Origin: Nautilus pompilius
Lineage: Eukaryota; Mollusca; Cephalopoda; Nautilida; Nautilidae
Assembly: GCA_018389105.1 (NCBI GenBank)
Contig: JACATO010000334.1
Location: 620,001 to 684,000, forward strand
DNA: 64,000 nucleotides
Direction: 5' to 3'
Part shown: positions 34,801 through 48,400 of the stretch, piece after piece
How the letters are laid out: every line of letters begins with the position of its first letter
Numbering within the stretch: the first letter of the stretch is position 1
Notes under the pieces: generated by a model
What the model was told of the DNA's origin: nothing
What the model saw: the letters and a program-made list of their open reading frames with translations, nothing else
The model's database searches: none
Program-made: the position numbers and the translations under genes

Positions 34801-37800
34801 TGGTGGATAATCCAAGACATAGGTATAACAAACCTAGGAGACCTGTCATCATCGTCTGATCAAAGAAAAGAGGGCAGGTTTTGCTAATCAAATGCATCAA
34901 GCTGTCTATGTATGGAACACTGAATGGAATAGGTATTGCCCAGTTAAGCTTTGTTTGTCTTCATTTTACCTCCACAAACGAACAACTGTCTGTGTTTTTC
35001 TTTTTACCTCATTTATCAAATCATTACTTCTGCACATTTTTCAGTACGTACACGTTTACCTTTGACCTCCTGAGATACAAGCAAAAAAGATATAAGAGCT
35101 AACTATTTAAACGTCTTAATTGTTGCAAATAAATTTCAATATTCAATTTTTTCATAGCGACTTCAATGTGATGCCACAGTTAAAACTGTAGAAGTTGTGT
35201 TATCTTCTTTGTATATCTAAAAATTGAACAATATAACCATGGAAAGAGGGACATGAATTAAAATTTTTCTTCCTAATGAAGCACCATATTATTAGGGTGT
35301 GTAAGTTTAAGATAAAATAGGGAATATTCACAACTAAACAATTGGAAGTTTGTTTAGTTTCTACCTGTAATACATTGCCACTTTTTCTTTCTTTATCTTT
35401 AATATTAGATATAAGGAAATTTCCACTGTAGCCACTTACAACAATTGAAACAATAATTGCGCCTCGCAATATCCAAAAGTTTTCCGGATCCTGGTGAGTG
35501 TTCCAGCAGCTGAAATTTGAGAGGAAGAAAATCTGCATGAGTAAGTGTGAATCACCTGGAAGCTACGTAGCACCTGAGGGATGCTGACATAGAACTCTCT
35601 GTTGAGGTTCTAGCCCAGGAAAATACCAAGTTGTGGTACAGATAACTTTGTCTTCACTGCAGAAACACAGAAACATTGTGATGGTTTTAAAAAAGGTGGG
35701 GAATTTCTTTACTGTGTTTTTTCTTTGCTATCTGCAGCGTACTTTTACTTCTTTATGCCACTACCTGATAGCACATGATATAACACACTATATACCTGTT
35801 ATCCTTAGTATGCTAAACTAATACAAGATAACAGGTAGGTCAGTTTCTATCCAGTTCTCTTTTTCTCTAGATGGTTGCAAATCAGCATCTCTTTCAAATT
35901 CTCCATTGTTGTTGTATTGCTTCTAATAAGGTGATGGAAGAAACCCAAACCAACCGTCAGATTTCTGCTGCAGTTGAACTGTCCCATGTTACAGTACGAG
36001 ACACTGAACTAAATCTGCGTGTCACTTAAACAATTTCCCATCACCTACTGCTGTCGGATACTTACTGAGTATCTTCCCGGGTAATTCTCAAAGTAATCCA
36101 TGGCACAACAATCACAAGTGGAAAGACTAAATCAAAACAAAACAAAACAAAAAAGAAGACTTTAATCACAAGTCAAAGATTAAAACTGCCTCAAATTAAA
36201 GAAAGAAAAACAAATAAGTTTGCTGTCATGTGATCCACTGAGTAGATAGACAGATAAAGCAACAATAAGAAAAACTGGTATGTCTGTAGTATGCAGCCAG
36301 TTCATATCTCAACAAACAATGCAGTGGAAGAACTGGCAGCAGGATTTATTACATGATATTAATTGTCAATCTTTAATATCTGTAGCCAGTCAGTATAGTA
36401 TGAACTCCCACCACACACAGCTTTCCTTATCACATACATAACAGGATCTGTCCTCCCAGTAATTGTTCTTTTGTAAGACAAAGGATCCACTGACACACAC
36501 CTCTATTGTGCTCTTCTAGATGAACATTCCTCCCCAGCAGGAGTTCAGTTTCCTATTGTGTAAGCAATCAAAATTAAGTATCTTCAGCAATTCTGTTTCC
36601 TGAAATTGTCACACATACAATTAGTTGGTGTGGATTACCTCCCATAGATTGCTGGTGATATACCGGACATCTTCATATTTTTTTTTAATGGAAGTAAATG
36701 AATAGTAAATAGTATGGCAGCTAATAGCAATTTATCTTCTCTCATAATTTTTTTATGCTGCATCTCATTCGTGACATCACTAAGCTTAAAATCCGAATAC
36801 ATGGTTGTTTTAATCATGTCTGTCTGTCTGTGTCCAGGAGGCTGCATTACTGGTCCATGAAGGAAAGGAGCAGAGGGTTATCAAATTTACTGATATCTCA
36901 TTAAAACTGTAGCATTGCATAATATTTGGCTATACACTAACTTAGTGCCCTACTATACTATACTGTATATGGTGGGTTTTTAGAATAAAGCAAACTATGC
37001 AGGTGTTAACTTTCTACAACTTGAGTCATAAAGAATAACAGAAATCCATTGTCCAATTGTCTACTTAGCAGTTAAAATCTTAGTCTTTTAGGAGAGGCAT
37101 AGTATAACAGAAGTGCAGCATTAAGAGGTGGGGAGGAATGGTGGAACAACAACAAATGGCTTGCATTTGAAAAATGTTGAAAATCACGTGGTAACTACAA
37201 AAAAGGGTTGTTAGAGTTACCTCCCTTCGATGGTTATTTCAGAGTGATTAATGTACATTTTTAAAAGATATATTCTTGTAAGGACTCGTTTGTCTCCCTT
37301 CGTCGTAGTTCGTACCGAACCTTCGGCATTCGCTAACATAAGTAATTACTGCTGTTCTGCTCAGGCGGCGAGAAACTTTCTCTAGGCTGTGGTGTGTGTG
37401 CCCGTAGGTCTGCAGATAATCCTTGTGCGATAATTCCTTATCTGCTGACGTCTTAGCATTGGGGGGGGGGGCGGCGGGCGCCCCCGGGTCAGATTTATGA
37501 TGCTACACGGACGATGTCGGTAGCTGATGAGGGCAAAACGCGTAAAATGTTTCGGAAAACTCCCACCTGTGTATGAATTATGCTCGAATTAATTAATCGT
37601 GAAAGGACTACCTAGGACAGGTATAAATCTGATGAATAATTATCGCATGAAATGCGGCATGAGTTCTCTCTCCTCCTCTCTGTATCTGACGTCATATCTC
37701 TCTCTCTGTATCTGTCGTCATCTCTCTCTCTCCCTCCTCTCTGTATCTGACTTCATATCTCTCTTCCTCCTCCTCTGTATCTGACGTCATATCTCTCTCT

Positions 37801-40800
37801 CTGTATCTGTTCGTCATCTCTCTCTCTCCCTCCTTTCTGTATCTGAGTCATATATCCTCTTCCTCCTCCTCTGTATCTGACGTCATCTCTCTCTGTACTG
37901 ACGTCATCTCTCTCTTCCTCCTCTCTGTATCTGACGTCATATCTTCCTCCTCCTCTGTATCTGATGTCATCTCTCTGTAGTGAGGTCATCTCTCTCTTCT
38001 TCCTCCTCTGTATCTGACGTCATCTCTCTCTTCCTCCTCCTCTGTATCTGACGTCATCTCTCTCTTCTTCCTCCTCTGTATCTGACGTCATCTCTCTCTG
38101 TATCTGACGTCATCTCTCTCTCCTCCTCTCTGTATCTGACGTCATCTCTCTGTATCTGACGTCATCTCTCTCTTCCTCCTCCTCTGTATCTGACGTCATC
38201 TCTCTGTACTGACGTCATCTCTCTCTTCCTCCTCTCTGTATCTGACGTCATCTCTCTCTGTACTGACGTCATCTCTCTCTCTCCCTAACATCTTTAGTAA
38301 TAACGGATAAACAGCATTTTTAAATATTTATTAAAAATTAATAAACAATTTTTTTAAAAAAATACAGACCAATAAAATTATAGAATTCAAACGGAAAGCA
38401 ATTAATGGTAAGTTTAATAAGTGTGTGTGTGTGTGTGCGTGTGTGTGTGTGTGCGCGAGTGCGCGAAACAACATCAACAAAAATTACCAGGTAAGTAAAG
38501 GTGAGTAAAGTTCAAGTTTACATTAACTAATAAATGCATGCAATAAAACAAAATTAAGCGGAAATTTAAGTTGTTTTAAATCCTTCATTCTAAATGAACA
38601 TTTGAATAAAAGCTGGGAGGCTTTCGTATGAGACAATCTTGTTTATCTATCTTTACATTTACGCGGCTAAGGTAATAAATTAAACACAAGTTCAGTAAAC
38701 TGTTCTTTTTAATCCAGTAGTCGGTCATTGTTTAACAAAGCTGACCAAAGATTAAAATCGACGGGCCCTGGGTAACGAACGTCTCGTACAGACAACGGCA
38801 AATTGAAAGTAAAGACAGCCAGTCGTCCGCCGGAAGAATAGATGGCAGTCTTCAGTCAATCTGTGGGCTGCTGTGGAGATTATGTCTGTAGCCTAGTCCC
38901 GCGCATAATGGTTCTAATGGGGTGGCTTCGCGTGGACCGAGAGCGATGTTTGCATGGGAATTCCGGTGTTTAGAAAAAGGGAACTGGGATCGAATCCCGC
39001 GCGAGGATTTCCGCAGCCGAAGTAACAATGCCTTGAACAGCAGCACCATTGTCCGACGTTGCGGCCAGACTGGAAAACGCGCCGAGAGTATCTTGTGTAT
39101 GAACAGCTGCGGCTTCCTGAAATCGTCAGGCATCTTTGTTCAACTCCCCGGTCAAAGACTGAACTAGGGAAACGTTCGCCATAATTTGATCAATAGACGC
39201 GGGAAAGACGTCTCACCCAAAAGAACACCGGGCGAAAAGTCACCGTTACTCCATCCTTAATGGTTGTCTGGGTGGAGTAGGAGACGAAATGAGTGGTCAG
39301 CTTTACATGACGCTAAATGTGAAACATAACGAATTGTGTCCGGCTTCTACTTGAAGATCGTCTTCTGGTTCTTTATGTAAGTCGTTAAAGATGAAGTACA
39401 GCCGAATCGTTCTCCAGTTAAAGCCCATCGGGTTACCAAATGCGGCACATCATTTCTGTTAGTATGGCAGATTAGTTCAGCTTTAAGGGCTACAAGCAGG
39501 CAGAAAGCCATTGCGGCTTATACAAGGACCTCCGAAGAAGAAAAGGGGCCGTCAGATTCATTAATTAAAAAAAAATATTTCCTGATATCTAACCGCGTTG
39601 GAATCTTAGCTAATTCGCAGATATGACCCCTAACATCGGTAACCGTGGACGGCTGAATAAAAGGTTCCTATCCACACGCTTCATACCCTTGAATATTTTT
39701 AGGTCTCCTTTTAAACGACAAACAACCTTAAAACAGCGGCATAACGCACCAAATCGTCTTCCTCCTCTTTACTTACCGGAAGCAGCCAAAGATGCGTGCG
39801 ACTAACAAGGGGGAGTAACAGTTGTGCTGTTCAGCACCGTATAACTTAACTTCAGCAAGCTGAAACACAGTTTAATAGATTTTCGACTCTCTTTGAAACG
39901 GTGCAGTGTTTTCCAACCCCTATTGTTGTATAATCATAAAACTTACTTAATATATCACATACCTTTTCTTGTAAATATCGCCATTGATTGAGCGGTAATT
40001 AAAACCAGTATCGGTCATCTCCCCTTTTTCGCCTTTTAGTATTAAAATAAGGGGCAAAGGGGAGGGAGCACCTCGGCGCTTCTCTGGAGAAATTCATGGA
40101 TGGCGTCACAAAAAGTCGACGAACGTGTTGTGAGATGTGCGAGTGTCTGTATCAGGGAAGGGGTGGTGGTTGGATACTCACGCCAGCCGAATATGATGTA
40201 CCCCGTGAATCTTTTCTTCTTGAGAACAGTACAGAAGAGCAGAGTGTGGAGGTAAAGGCCTTCCATGAGAATCCACATGTAGTTGGCGAGAAGTGAATAG
40301 AAAAACGTGCTCATCAGCAGTTTACACTGCCAGTGCTAAGACGAAAGTAAAAGAGAAAAAACAACGGGTAGAGTTACAGATAACAGATATTATTATTATT
40401 ACTAGGATGACCAGTGCATATACAAGGCCGACCCCTATATGTTTATCGTGGACAGTACATATTTTAGATGCATCGTCGATTCTGCAAACTGGTAATATGG
40501 ACACTAGTCTGTCAGTATTTTAACCTTTAAAATAATAGATTCTCTTAATTAGTAGAACTCAGCAGCAGTTAATGTAATTCAGAAGCTGCAGGCCTAAATC
40601 GAAGGGGAAACCAATCGGATACCTACAACGAAAATTCCAAGACGACATCTACAAAAATCAGTCAGTGCTCATTGTCCTCTGCTGACAAGATGTCTTCTGC
40701 TGAAAGTGCTCTATTATGAGAAATGTTCAGGCTGGGGAGCGGGTAATGGGGAACTTGTGAAGGCTGCGCCCTGACTTTTAGGAATCCTGTTGCGATTTTT

Positions 40801-42386
40801 AAAGCTGGGTGCCGGAAAAACGAGGTTCTCCAGGCACACGCTCAAGTCAAGATCTGGAAACAGCCACCAGGTGGAGGTAGTAGGTAAGTGTCCGTCACTG
40901 TTTGGTTTCTCCAACACCACTTCGACTCTCGGAAGAGCTTGCGGTGGTCTGATACAGTCGCCCAGCCGAAGGTCTTTGGCGTCCATGATCTGACTTCAGC
41001 CGTAGACGAGGGAGTTCCTGGCGGCCCGCTCGTTCCCCCCCCCCACCCCTAGCATAATGAAGGCCGTCCCCTCTCGTTTGCTTGTAGACAGGCACTGAAG
41101 CTTGCGTGTGATGAACGGGAAGGAAAGCAACAAAGACGACAGGCGGTCACTGGATATCGTGAACACTAAGCTAGTTGAGTAAATACACCGCGCGAGCGGG
41201 GATTAACGGTGTCGCTACATTACCGTTCCTGCCGGATCGAATTCCAGGACACCGTCCTCTTTCTGGCGCAGGTCCCACTTGAAGCCCAAGCCCTCGACCA
41301 ATAAGTTGTCGCGGAGCACGCAGCTGAGAGCCCGCAGAATGGAGGAGAAGAACAGGTTGTTGTGGACCATGTTTCGTCGACAGTGAAGCTTCCTGAAATT
41401 TCGTACAATCGAATACTAATAATAATAATAAGATATTCAAATTGACGACGACACGAAAAGCATCGACAATCTACTGTAAATAAAGAGGATGTAAAGTGCG
41501 CGGGCGCTGCCAGGTAACCCGTTCCCTGTCTTCAGGACGGGCCCTGCAGTAATAGACAGTGTAACTAAAGGAAGGCCGTGGCACACTCGCCATCCATATA
41601 CGATATCGCAGCGCTGTCAGTTTTAAAATTACATCGCCAAATTACCGAATAGGGGATAGGTGTTACATGTCTTCAAATCGGTTCCTTCAGAAAGGGCCCG
41701 TCTCGCGTCCTGTGGTCCTTCTGTTGAGGGAGAGGCGAGGAAAGGTGTTGAGGTCAGAACGCCGCAGAGCTCACGGCCATTTTGCACAACTATGACGCAC
41801 ACGAGGCCGTTTGAGGTTCCCCTCCGCCCGCTGGCAGATCTTAGGCGCCGTGCGTAATGGAAAACGTCGAAAGCTTAGATTTATCCCAGTTCACTGGAAG
41901 TCAGCGCGAAAGCCGCTCTGCCGACAGACGTCAGTGCTTCCTTAAGTTGCCGATTTATTCAGTAAATCTGTCTGTTTGTAATAAAGACGCCTCTCGCGGT
42001 GTTTGCTCGCATTTAGACAAACGAACGGACGCCATTTTGATGCAAAACGAGAAACGCAAATGGCGGGAGAGGCGGCGGGGGGTGACTTTGTGTGCGTCTG
42101 ATGGAGGGAAGGAGACGAGAAAGTCGGTCTTCCTTGTAGCGTCGCGGCCCTTCTGTTTGGAGACCGTGCGGACCACGCGCTCTGTTAGTTTTGGCTGCTG
42201 TGCTGCATCTTGTTTCAGATACGCGGAAGGGGGAGATAACACTTCCGACCAGAACATCTGCAAGGGATTATGGGGGATGTTTTAGACGATCTGAACTTGA
42301 CAGTGGTCCAACTTTTAGCTAAGGAAAGCTTTTGTGCTTGTGTATGTGTGGGAGAGTGTGTGTATGTGCGTGTATATGTGTGGGTA

Positions 42387-42419
<33 letters not shown>

Positions 42420-45400
42420 TTGAGTGTTTATGTGCTATATGGGAGAGTTGTGTATGTGTGTGTATGTGTGTATATATGTGTGGGTATGTATATATGTGAG
42501 ATTGCGGGGTATGTGTTTGTGTGCTTATGTGTGTGTATGTATGTATGTGTATGTGTGTATATGTGTGGGTATGTGTTTGAGTGTTGTGTGTGTATAAGTG
42601 TGTATGTGTCTATATGGGAGAGTGTGTGTATGTGTGTGTATATGTGTGGGTATGTATATATGTGGTATGTGTTTGTGTGTGTGTGTATGTGTGTATGAGT
42701 GTATATATGTGGGTATGTGTTTGTGTGTGTGTGTATGGTGTGTATATGTGCTATATGTGAGAGTGGTGGTATGTGTTTGTGGTGCGTGTATGTGTGTGTG
42801 TGTGGTGCTGTTTGTTGTTTTGGTGTGTGTTGTGTGAGTATACGTGTGTGTATCGAAAACGTTAGACATCCATCCGTTCCTTGAGAACTCCGACTATTCC
42901 TTACCTGAAATAGAGCATGATGAAGATGGCGAAGGACAGTGATACCAGAGAGATGCTATATCCGATGTTGTAAATCAGTCTCCACCTACCCATGTGTTCC
43001 TACAAAGTAGAGAAGACATGGGGATGAGCGGTGCCACCGGCCGCGGTAGTCCAGTGTAAAGAGCGCAGATTAGCTCGCACGACAAGTTAATAAATGAGCC
43101 CTGAGGATTCAACCCTTGCACTACCAGAGAAGTAATTACAATCCTCTATAAAATCTAACCGTAAAATTTGCACGAAATGTATCAATTAGTTCTCTCCGGC
43201 AGCTAACCAATAAGACAGCCGCGCTATATTTAATTCTGGGGTTACCATTTCAATACAGACTGCTCGAAGCGAGGGAGAATGGCGGCCAGATCCTTACCCC
43301 GCGGCTTCCAGTATCTTCGTTCTTCTGTAATATTTCATTTAAATGGCGAAGCGTTTGCCCACTGACCACTCTGGACCTGAAGCCGCGATACAAACCAACT
43401 TACTTTGTTAATACCAGTGTAAAGAAGCGACCTGTTTGACGGACTCTCACCTAATAAACTTCTGACACGATGCTATGTAGTATAGGATAGTGGCCGGCTA
43501 CAGAGAGGCTGGGAGCCATCACAGCTCGGTCCCCACGTTTGAGAAATAAGAAAAGGAACTGAAGTTCATTGGGGTTAAAAACACAAACAATTACTGCTAC
43601 CTTTTTTTTAATGAACAAAGACAACTCTAAAAATGTCGTTATTCCTATATTCTTTTTTCAAAAGAATCGTTTAGGGTTACATATCTAATATATTCGGCAG
43701 TTACCAAGATGCTCACTTTATTTTTCAAAATGAACCAACTCGGTACCCTCCGCTCACAACGCAAAGTCTCGCGAGAATTCCTCCTGTGAGAGCGCATGCG
43801 CATTCTTATAGTTTTTGTGACGCGCACAAAATGTTCGCGTTTTTACCTTTCCGCGCCGGCAGGGGGCGCGCGAGGTTGGAACCGCCGGACGAACCCCCAC
43901 CACCCCATATCCGTCCGCCGGCTCTGCTCGTTATTCGTGATATCCGGAACTTTGTTTTGTTTTCTTCCCCCCCCCCCACTTAGCTACTTTTACATCTTCT
44001 ATTTCAGATACGGGTACGGAAACACGACAGGTGACCTACCCCGATGTAGTCGGGTATTTTTTGAGGGCTCGCTGGACACATCAAAAAATTGGTCCAACTG
44101 TTGTTGGTGCCGTTTTGCGTTCCCCAACTTCCATCTTCGTGGCAAATCCTCACCGCGTAAGCTTGTAAAAAAAAAAAAAAAAAAAAACATTAGTAATAAG
44201 TCGACTTTTTAAAAATATTTATTATCTCCCTTTTCTCCCGCCCGACCCCACCCGACCCCACCCCGCCCCAACTTCCCGGTGTCTGTTCAGTTTTCGTTGT
44301 TTGTCGAATTACCCCTGAACTCTGGATGTGTGACTGGTCATGAATATTTATCGTCTCCGTATTTCTTTATTCCTAAACACCACTAACGAGTTCATTCAAA
44401 GTCTTGAGTCGTACATCTAAACAGAAAAGTATTAGATTTGAATTCTTCGATGTAATTGCGTTTGTATTTTTCTTCTTTATCAGCTTTATTCTTTCTTGAA
44501 TAATAAACAAGATAACTTAAGTGTTTTTTCGGTTGGAAATAGTACGAAAGCATCTTCGGAAAAGCCTGAATTAGTAGCGTAATTAGTTTAGTGTTTGAAA
44601 CCTAATACGTGCAACGAACCGTGGGACAGGGCGACGGTTCAAAATCCGCCTTGACTTGGGGCAACAAAGTGTGCAAGATAAAGCAGCTGGTGGTTGATTG
44701 GCTGGCGAGGGGCCCTGACATGAACAGTATTAGTGAGCAAATATGGCGGTGAAGGGGGGGCGGCGCTCCGAAAGATGGCGAAACTCCACGACAGCAGAAC
44801 CTTGGTACCAAATAAAGGGTTGGAGCGATTAAATAGTTCAATTTACCGTTTTCTCTTAAAATCAAGTTTCTATCATTACGCGAGTCAGCAACACACCTAA
44901 GGTGTTTCCACAATCGTATACCTTAATGGTGGAGCCAACCTGCAGAGCCCGGGCTAGAAGTTCCGCCAAAAGGGGCAGAGCCCCCGAAGAGGGGAAATCG
45001 AGAAAGATTATATTCGTAAGAACAAGAAAAGACACCGCCAGTTAAAATACGGTTATTGCCCCACTATTAGTCGTTTGATTGTTTTCTCGAGAGAGAGTTT
45101 CACTTTAAACTTTCGACAACCCTTCTTTAATAAACCACGTGACTGGTTCGAGTACTAAGGAAAATAGATGAATGCACAAGAGAATGGCAACCGTGATATT
45201 TCCACGAAAACAGCCGCCCTGGAGGAGTGACCTTCTGTTCGAGAATACGCTCGCCATTCTTCCCCATCTTGGGAAACAAAGTCTCGTGACAGGTGCAGGG
45301 GGGCGCATCACGTCGCCTCTTCCTCCACCAGACCCCCCCCCATCTGTTTGGAGATCGATCCCACCAAACTGCACGATTAACGCCATCAGCTATCGGACCC

Positions 45401-48400
45401 GTCTCGTCTTATTTTATTTCTTTTAAGTGATGGGGAGAGGGGGTCGAATTTACATCGGCCAAGGGGACGGGGACGGGAGAGAGACGAACGCTTTACGAAA
45501 ACGAGATTCAGAGGATATAAACCGCTTACCCCGGTCGTCGAATCCGAAGATGTATCCTGGACATTTCTTTTTGGCCACCTTGCCGGCGGGGACGTCTGGC
45601 CAGCAGAGAAGATTGTCGAAGGTTCTGTTGCAGTACAAACCTGCGATTGAGGAAAGCGTGAAAACGATTTTTGTTTTTTTTTTAATATTTAATTCTGTGA
45701 ATTTCCCTCCGTCGGCAAAATATAGAAAACCGGCGGGACAGATGTGAAAAACAACAACAACAACAACAACAACCGGGTTCGATCCCAGGCTGGGGTCGGA
45801 GGAGAGTTGTCGCTGATGATCGCCATAGCGTGAAACAGCTGTACGACATCTCCTTGTGTCCGACGTGAGAGAGACCTCCCGGGTCCTTGGGGCCCACGGT
45901 GTCGGGTGGACCGGGCCGTTTGTCGGCTCGACGAACATCTCTCAGTAACGAGGAGGACTCGACAGAGAACAGGCCACTTGTCTTTACGGGATGCGATGCC
46001 ATTGGCAGAGCCTCGTTTGGAAGTCCAACTCGCTCAACAACAACAACAACAACAACCTGCAGAGCCTCTCTTTAGAATTACGCCGGTCGACCGGAGATTT
46101 TCTGTTTACTTTTATCTTAAAACATCCAACTGAAAAACGGAGAAGGAAACTTTCTCCGCTTTTTATGTTTTGTTTGTTTTTTGTTTAATTTCCCACCGGC
46201 TAAAAAAAAAAATACAAGCGAATTCGTGACGTCATCTCTGAAATATCAGGTTGTTACGAGAGTTTTGTCGGTTTTTTACCGCAACAACGAGACTTCATAT
46301 CGTTGGTGAACGTGAGGTTCATTAAACAAAGAAAGCTCCATTACAATCAATACACTTCTGCCAACAAGTTACAGGAACATTTACACCATTTTGAAAAAAT
46401 CTGGATTTCTGGAGTCGATAAACTGTAGGAAGGCAGTTTCAATTGCTGCTTGGTTGAAGGAGAATTTCATACAGAGGAAGCTGTCAAGGTGTTTGAAAAG
46501 GTGGTAGTCTGTGGGAGAAAGGTCTGGTGAATAGGCTGGGTCAGGGAGAACTTTGTACCCCAACGTGTTCAGTTTCTGAAGAGTCACTTTTGCAACATGA
46601 GGATGAGCACTGTCATGGAGTAGGATTGGGCTTCTTTGATTTATCAATGTCAGCTGTCATTAGGAAAGATTCTGATGAACAACATTTAATTCACAACAGT
46701 ACCTTTCAGCTATGACGGTTTCGCTAGGTGCAAGAAGTTATAGTGGATGACACCAGTTCCAATCCACCAAACAGTGACCAAGACCTTTTTTGGGTGGAGG
46801 CTGGGTTTTGGAATGTGGTTAGGCGCCTTGTCTCTGTTGAGCCACTGTGCTGATCGTTTGCAATTGTCGTAAAGGATCTGTTTTTCATCACACGTAATGA
46901 TTCGGTCAAGAAATGGATCATTTTTGTTTCTTATGACAATCGAAGAGCAGATCTCCATTATTGTTCATTCAACTCATGAGGCACCCACTTTTAAAGCTTT
47001 TTCACATCGCTGATTGCATCAAGATGCCGGGAAACAGTTGCAGTGCTTACATCAGGCTCTCCAGCAATTTCTTGCACTGTTTTTCTTGGATCAGCTTCAA
47101 CTGAGGCTTTCAAACAGTCGTCCTCACAGCTGGAAGGACATCCGCTACGTTCCTCATCTTCAAGGCTCACATCTCCTGATCCAAACTTTTGCAAACCATC
47201 ATTGTACTGTGCACTCATTTGCTCTGTCCTCGCCCCATGCCTACTTAATGTCACAAATTGCCTCGCTCGCTTTGTGGCCCAGTTTTAACTCGTGAAGCAA
47301 AATGGCACGAAAAACCTTTCTATTCGCGCTTCACTCAGAACCCTGAAACAAATACCCACTTTATGATTTTTAAAAGGTAGGTTTCGTAAAATGAATGCCA
47401 AAGCACACACTACAAAACGATATATAACTTATCTATATACACCTTCACAAGCATACAAAAAATGAGCCTTAAATTAACAAAAAAAAAACAACAACAGCGA
47501 AACGTTGGTATAGTGATATACGGGCTAACAAAAGCATAGGCGGGGAGGGGGAGATAAGCGAATTCTATCAGCAAAAATCCGGTAAAAAAAAGAGAGAGAA
47601 AGAAATGACTATCCGATTATAGCAACCGAGCATCTGTGGAAGCGTCAGCTGAGAGTAACCAGTCCACTTCCTGCCGATATAATGGCGTTGAAGGAAGCCA
47701 ACACGGATATAGGGAAGTCTGCACGTTGACTCCATGCCAAGCAGCTCTTGGCCATCTACTTATTGCGCTCCCACTTCGGCCGCCCCAATAAACCTATCAA
47801 ACGCCCCCCCCCCACCCCTACGAAAATATTGTTCTTTACCTTTTTTTTTTAGGTGAGGATGGAAGCGGAAGTGTGCGACTATAATACGCCAAGCCGACCC
47901 GTTTGCTAACATATCTCGTATTTGTGCGTACTCTCTGAAATAGAAGTGTAACCGTTAACTGAACTCACCTGGCGGCTTCCAGCAGAGAGATAAAACTCCG
48001 TTTCCAGGATTTTTACCTCTCTTCTCTTTTGGTTGTCTTTGTTACTAGTTCTTAAAATAGGCTCTTACGTAATGAGGTCATGTGACCTCCCATACACACA
48101 CAAACACCCTCTGTTGGCATTACCAGAAAACGAACAGTAGTTTCCTCTTTTAAAAGTGTGGCGTGACGCGGCTTCACTGGGGGCCAGCAGTCTTGAGATT
48201 GCCACATACAACATTTGGACTGGTCGTATTTTTTAGTTACCTTTTCCATCATGGCTGAAGGCAGAGGTCAGTATACATTTAGTTTGTTTCAACTAAACTT
48301 GATTGTAACTTTAAAATATTTAAGAAATTACCAGGACTTAGTTCACAGTACGATTCTGCCTTTTGATTTAATGCAGACACATTTACATTTTAAAATTCCA

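Larger units (their letters stand above)
36127..40181. other. GPCR intron 7
   Basis: The 4-kb intron contains the CRE-bearing tandem array (37665-38285), a GT run (38423-38455) and a tRNA-derived SINE candidate (38918-39005). Near 37.2 kb the composition shifts from AT-rich, CpG-poor to CpG-rich. Confidence 0.7.

Noticed and set aside
41857..42285. A 142-codon plus-strand frame with an overlapping minus-strand frame
   Set aside because: No domain, signal or family similarity is seen. It is CpG-rich intron sequence with few stops.
42270..42884. Overlapping long open frames rich in Val/Cys (+) and Thr/His (-)
   Set aside because: They are translations of the TG minisatellite, not genes.
45450..45938. 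A 162-codon minus-strand frame taken as one gene
   Set aside because: Only 45530-45640 is conserved (GPCR exon 3). The rest is intron read-through past good splice sites.
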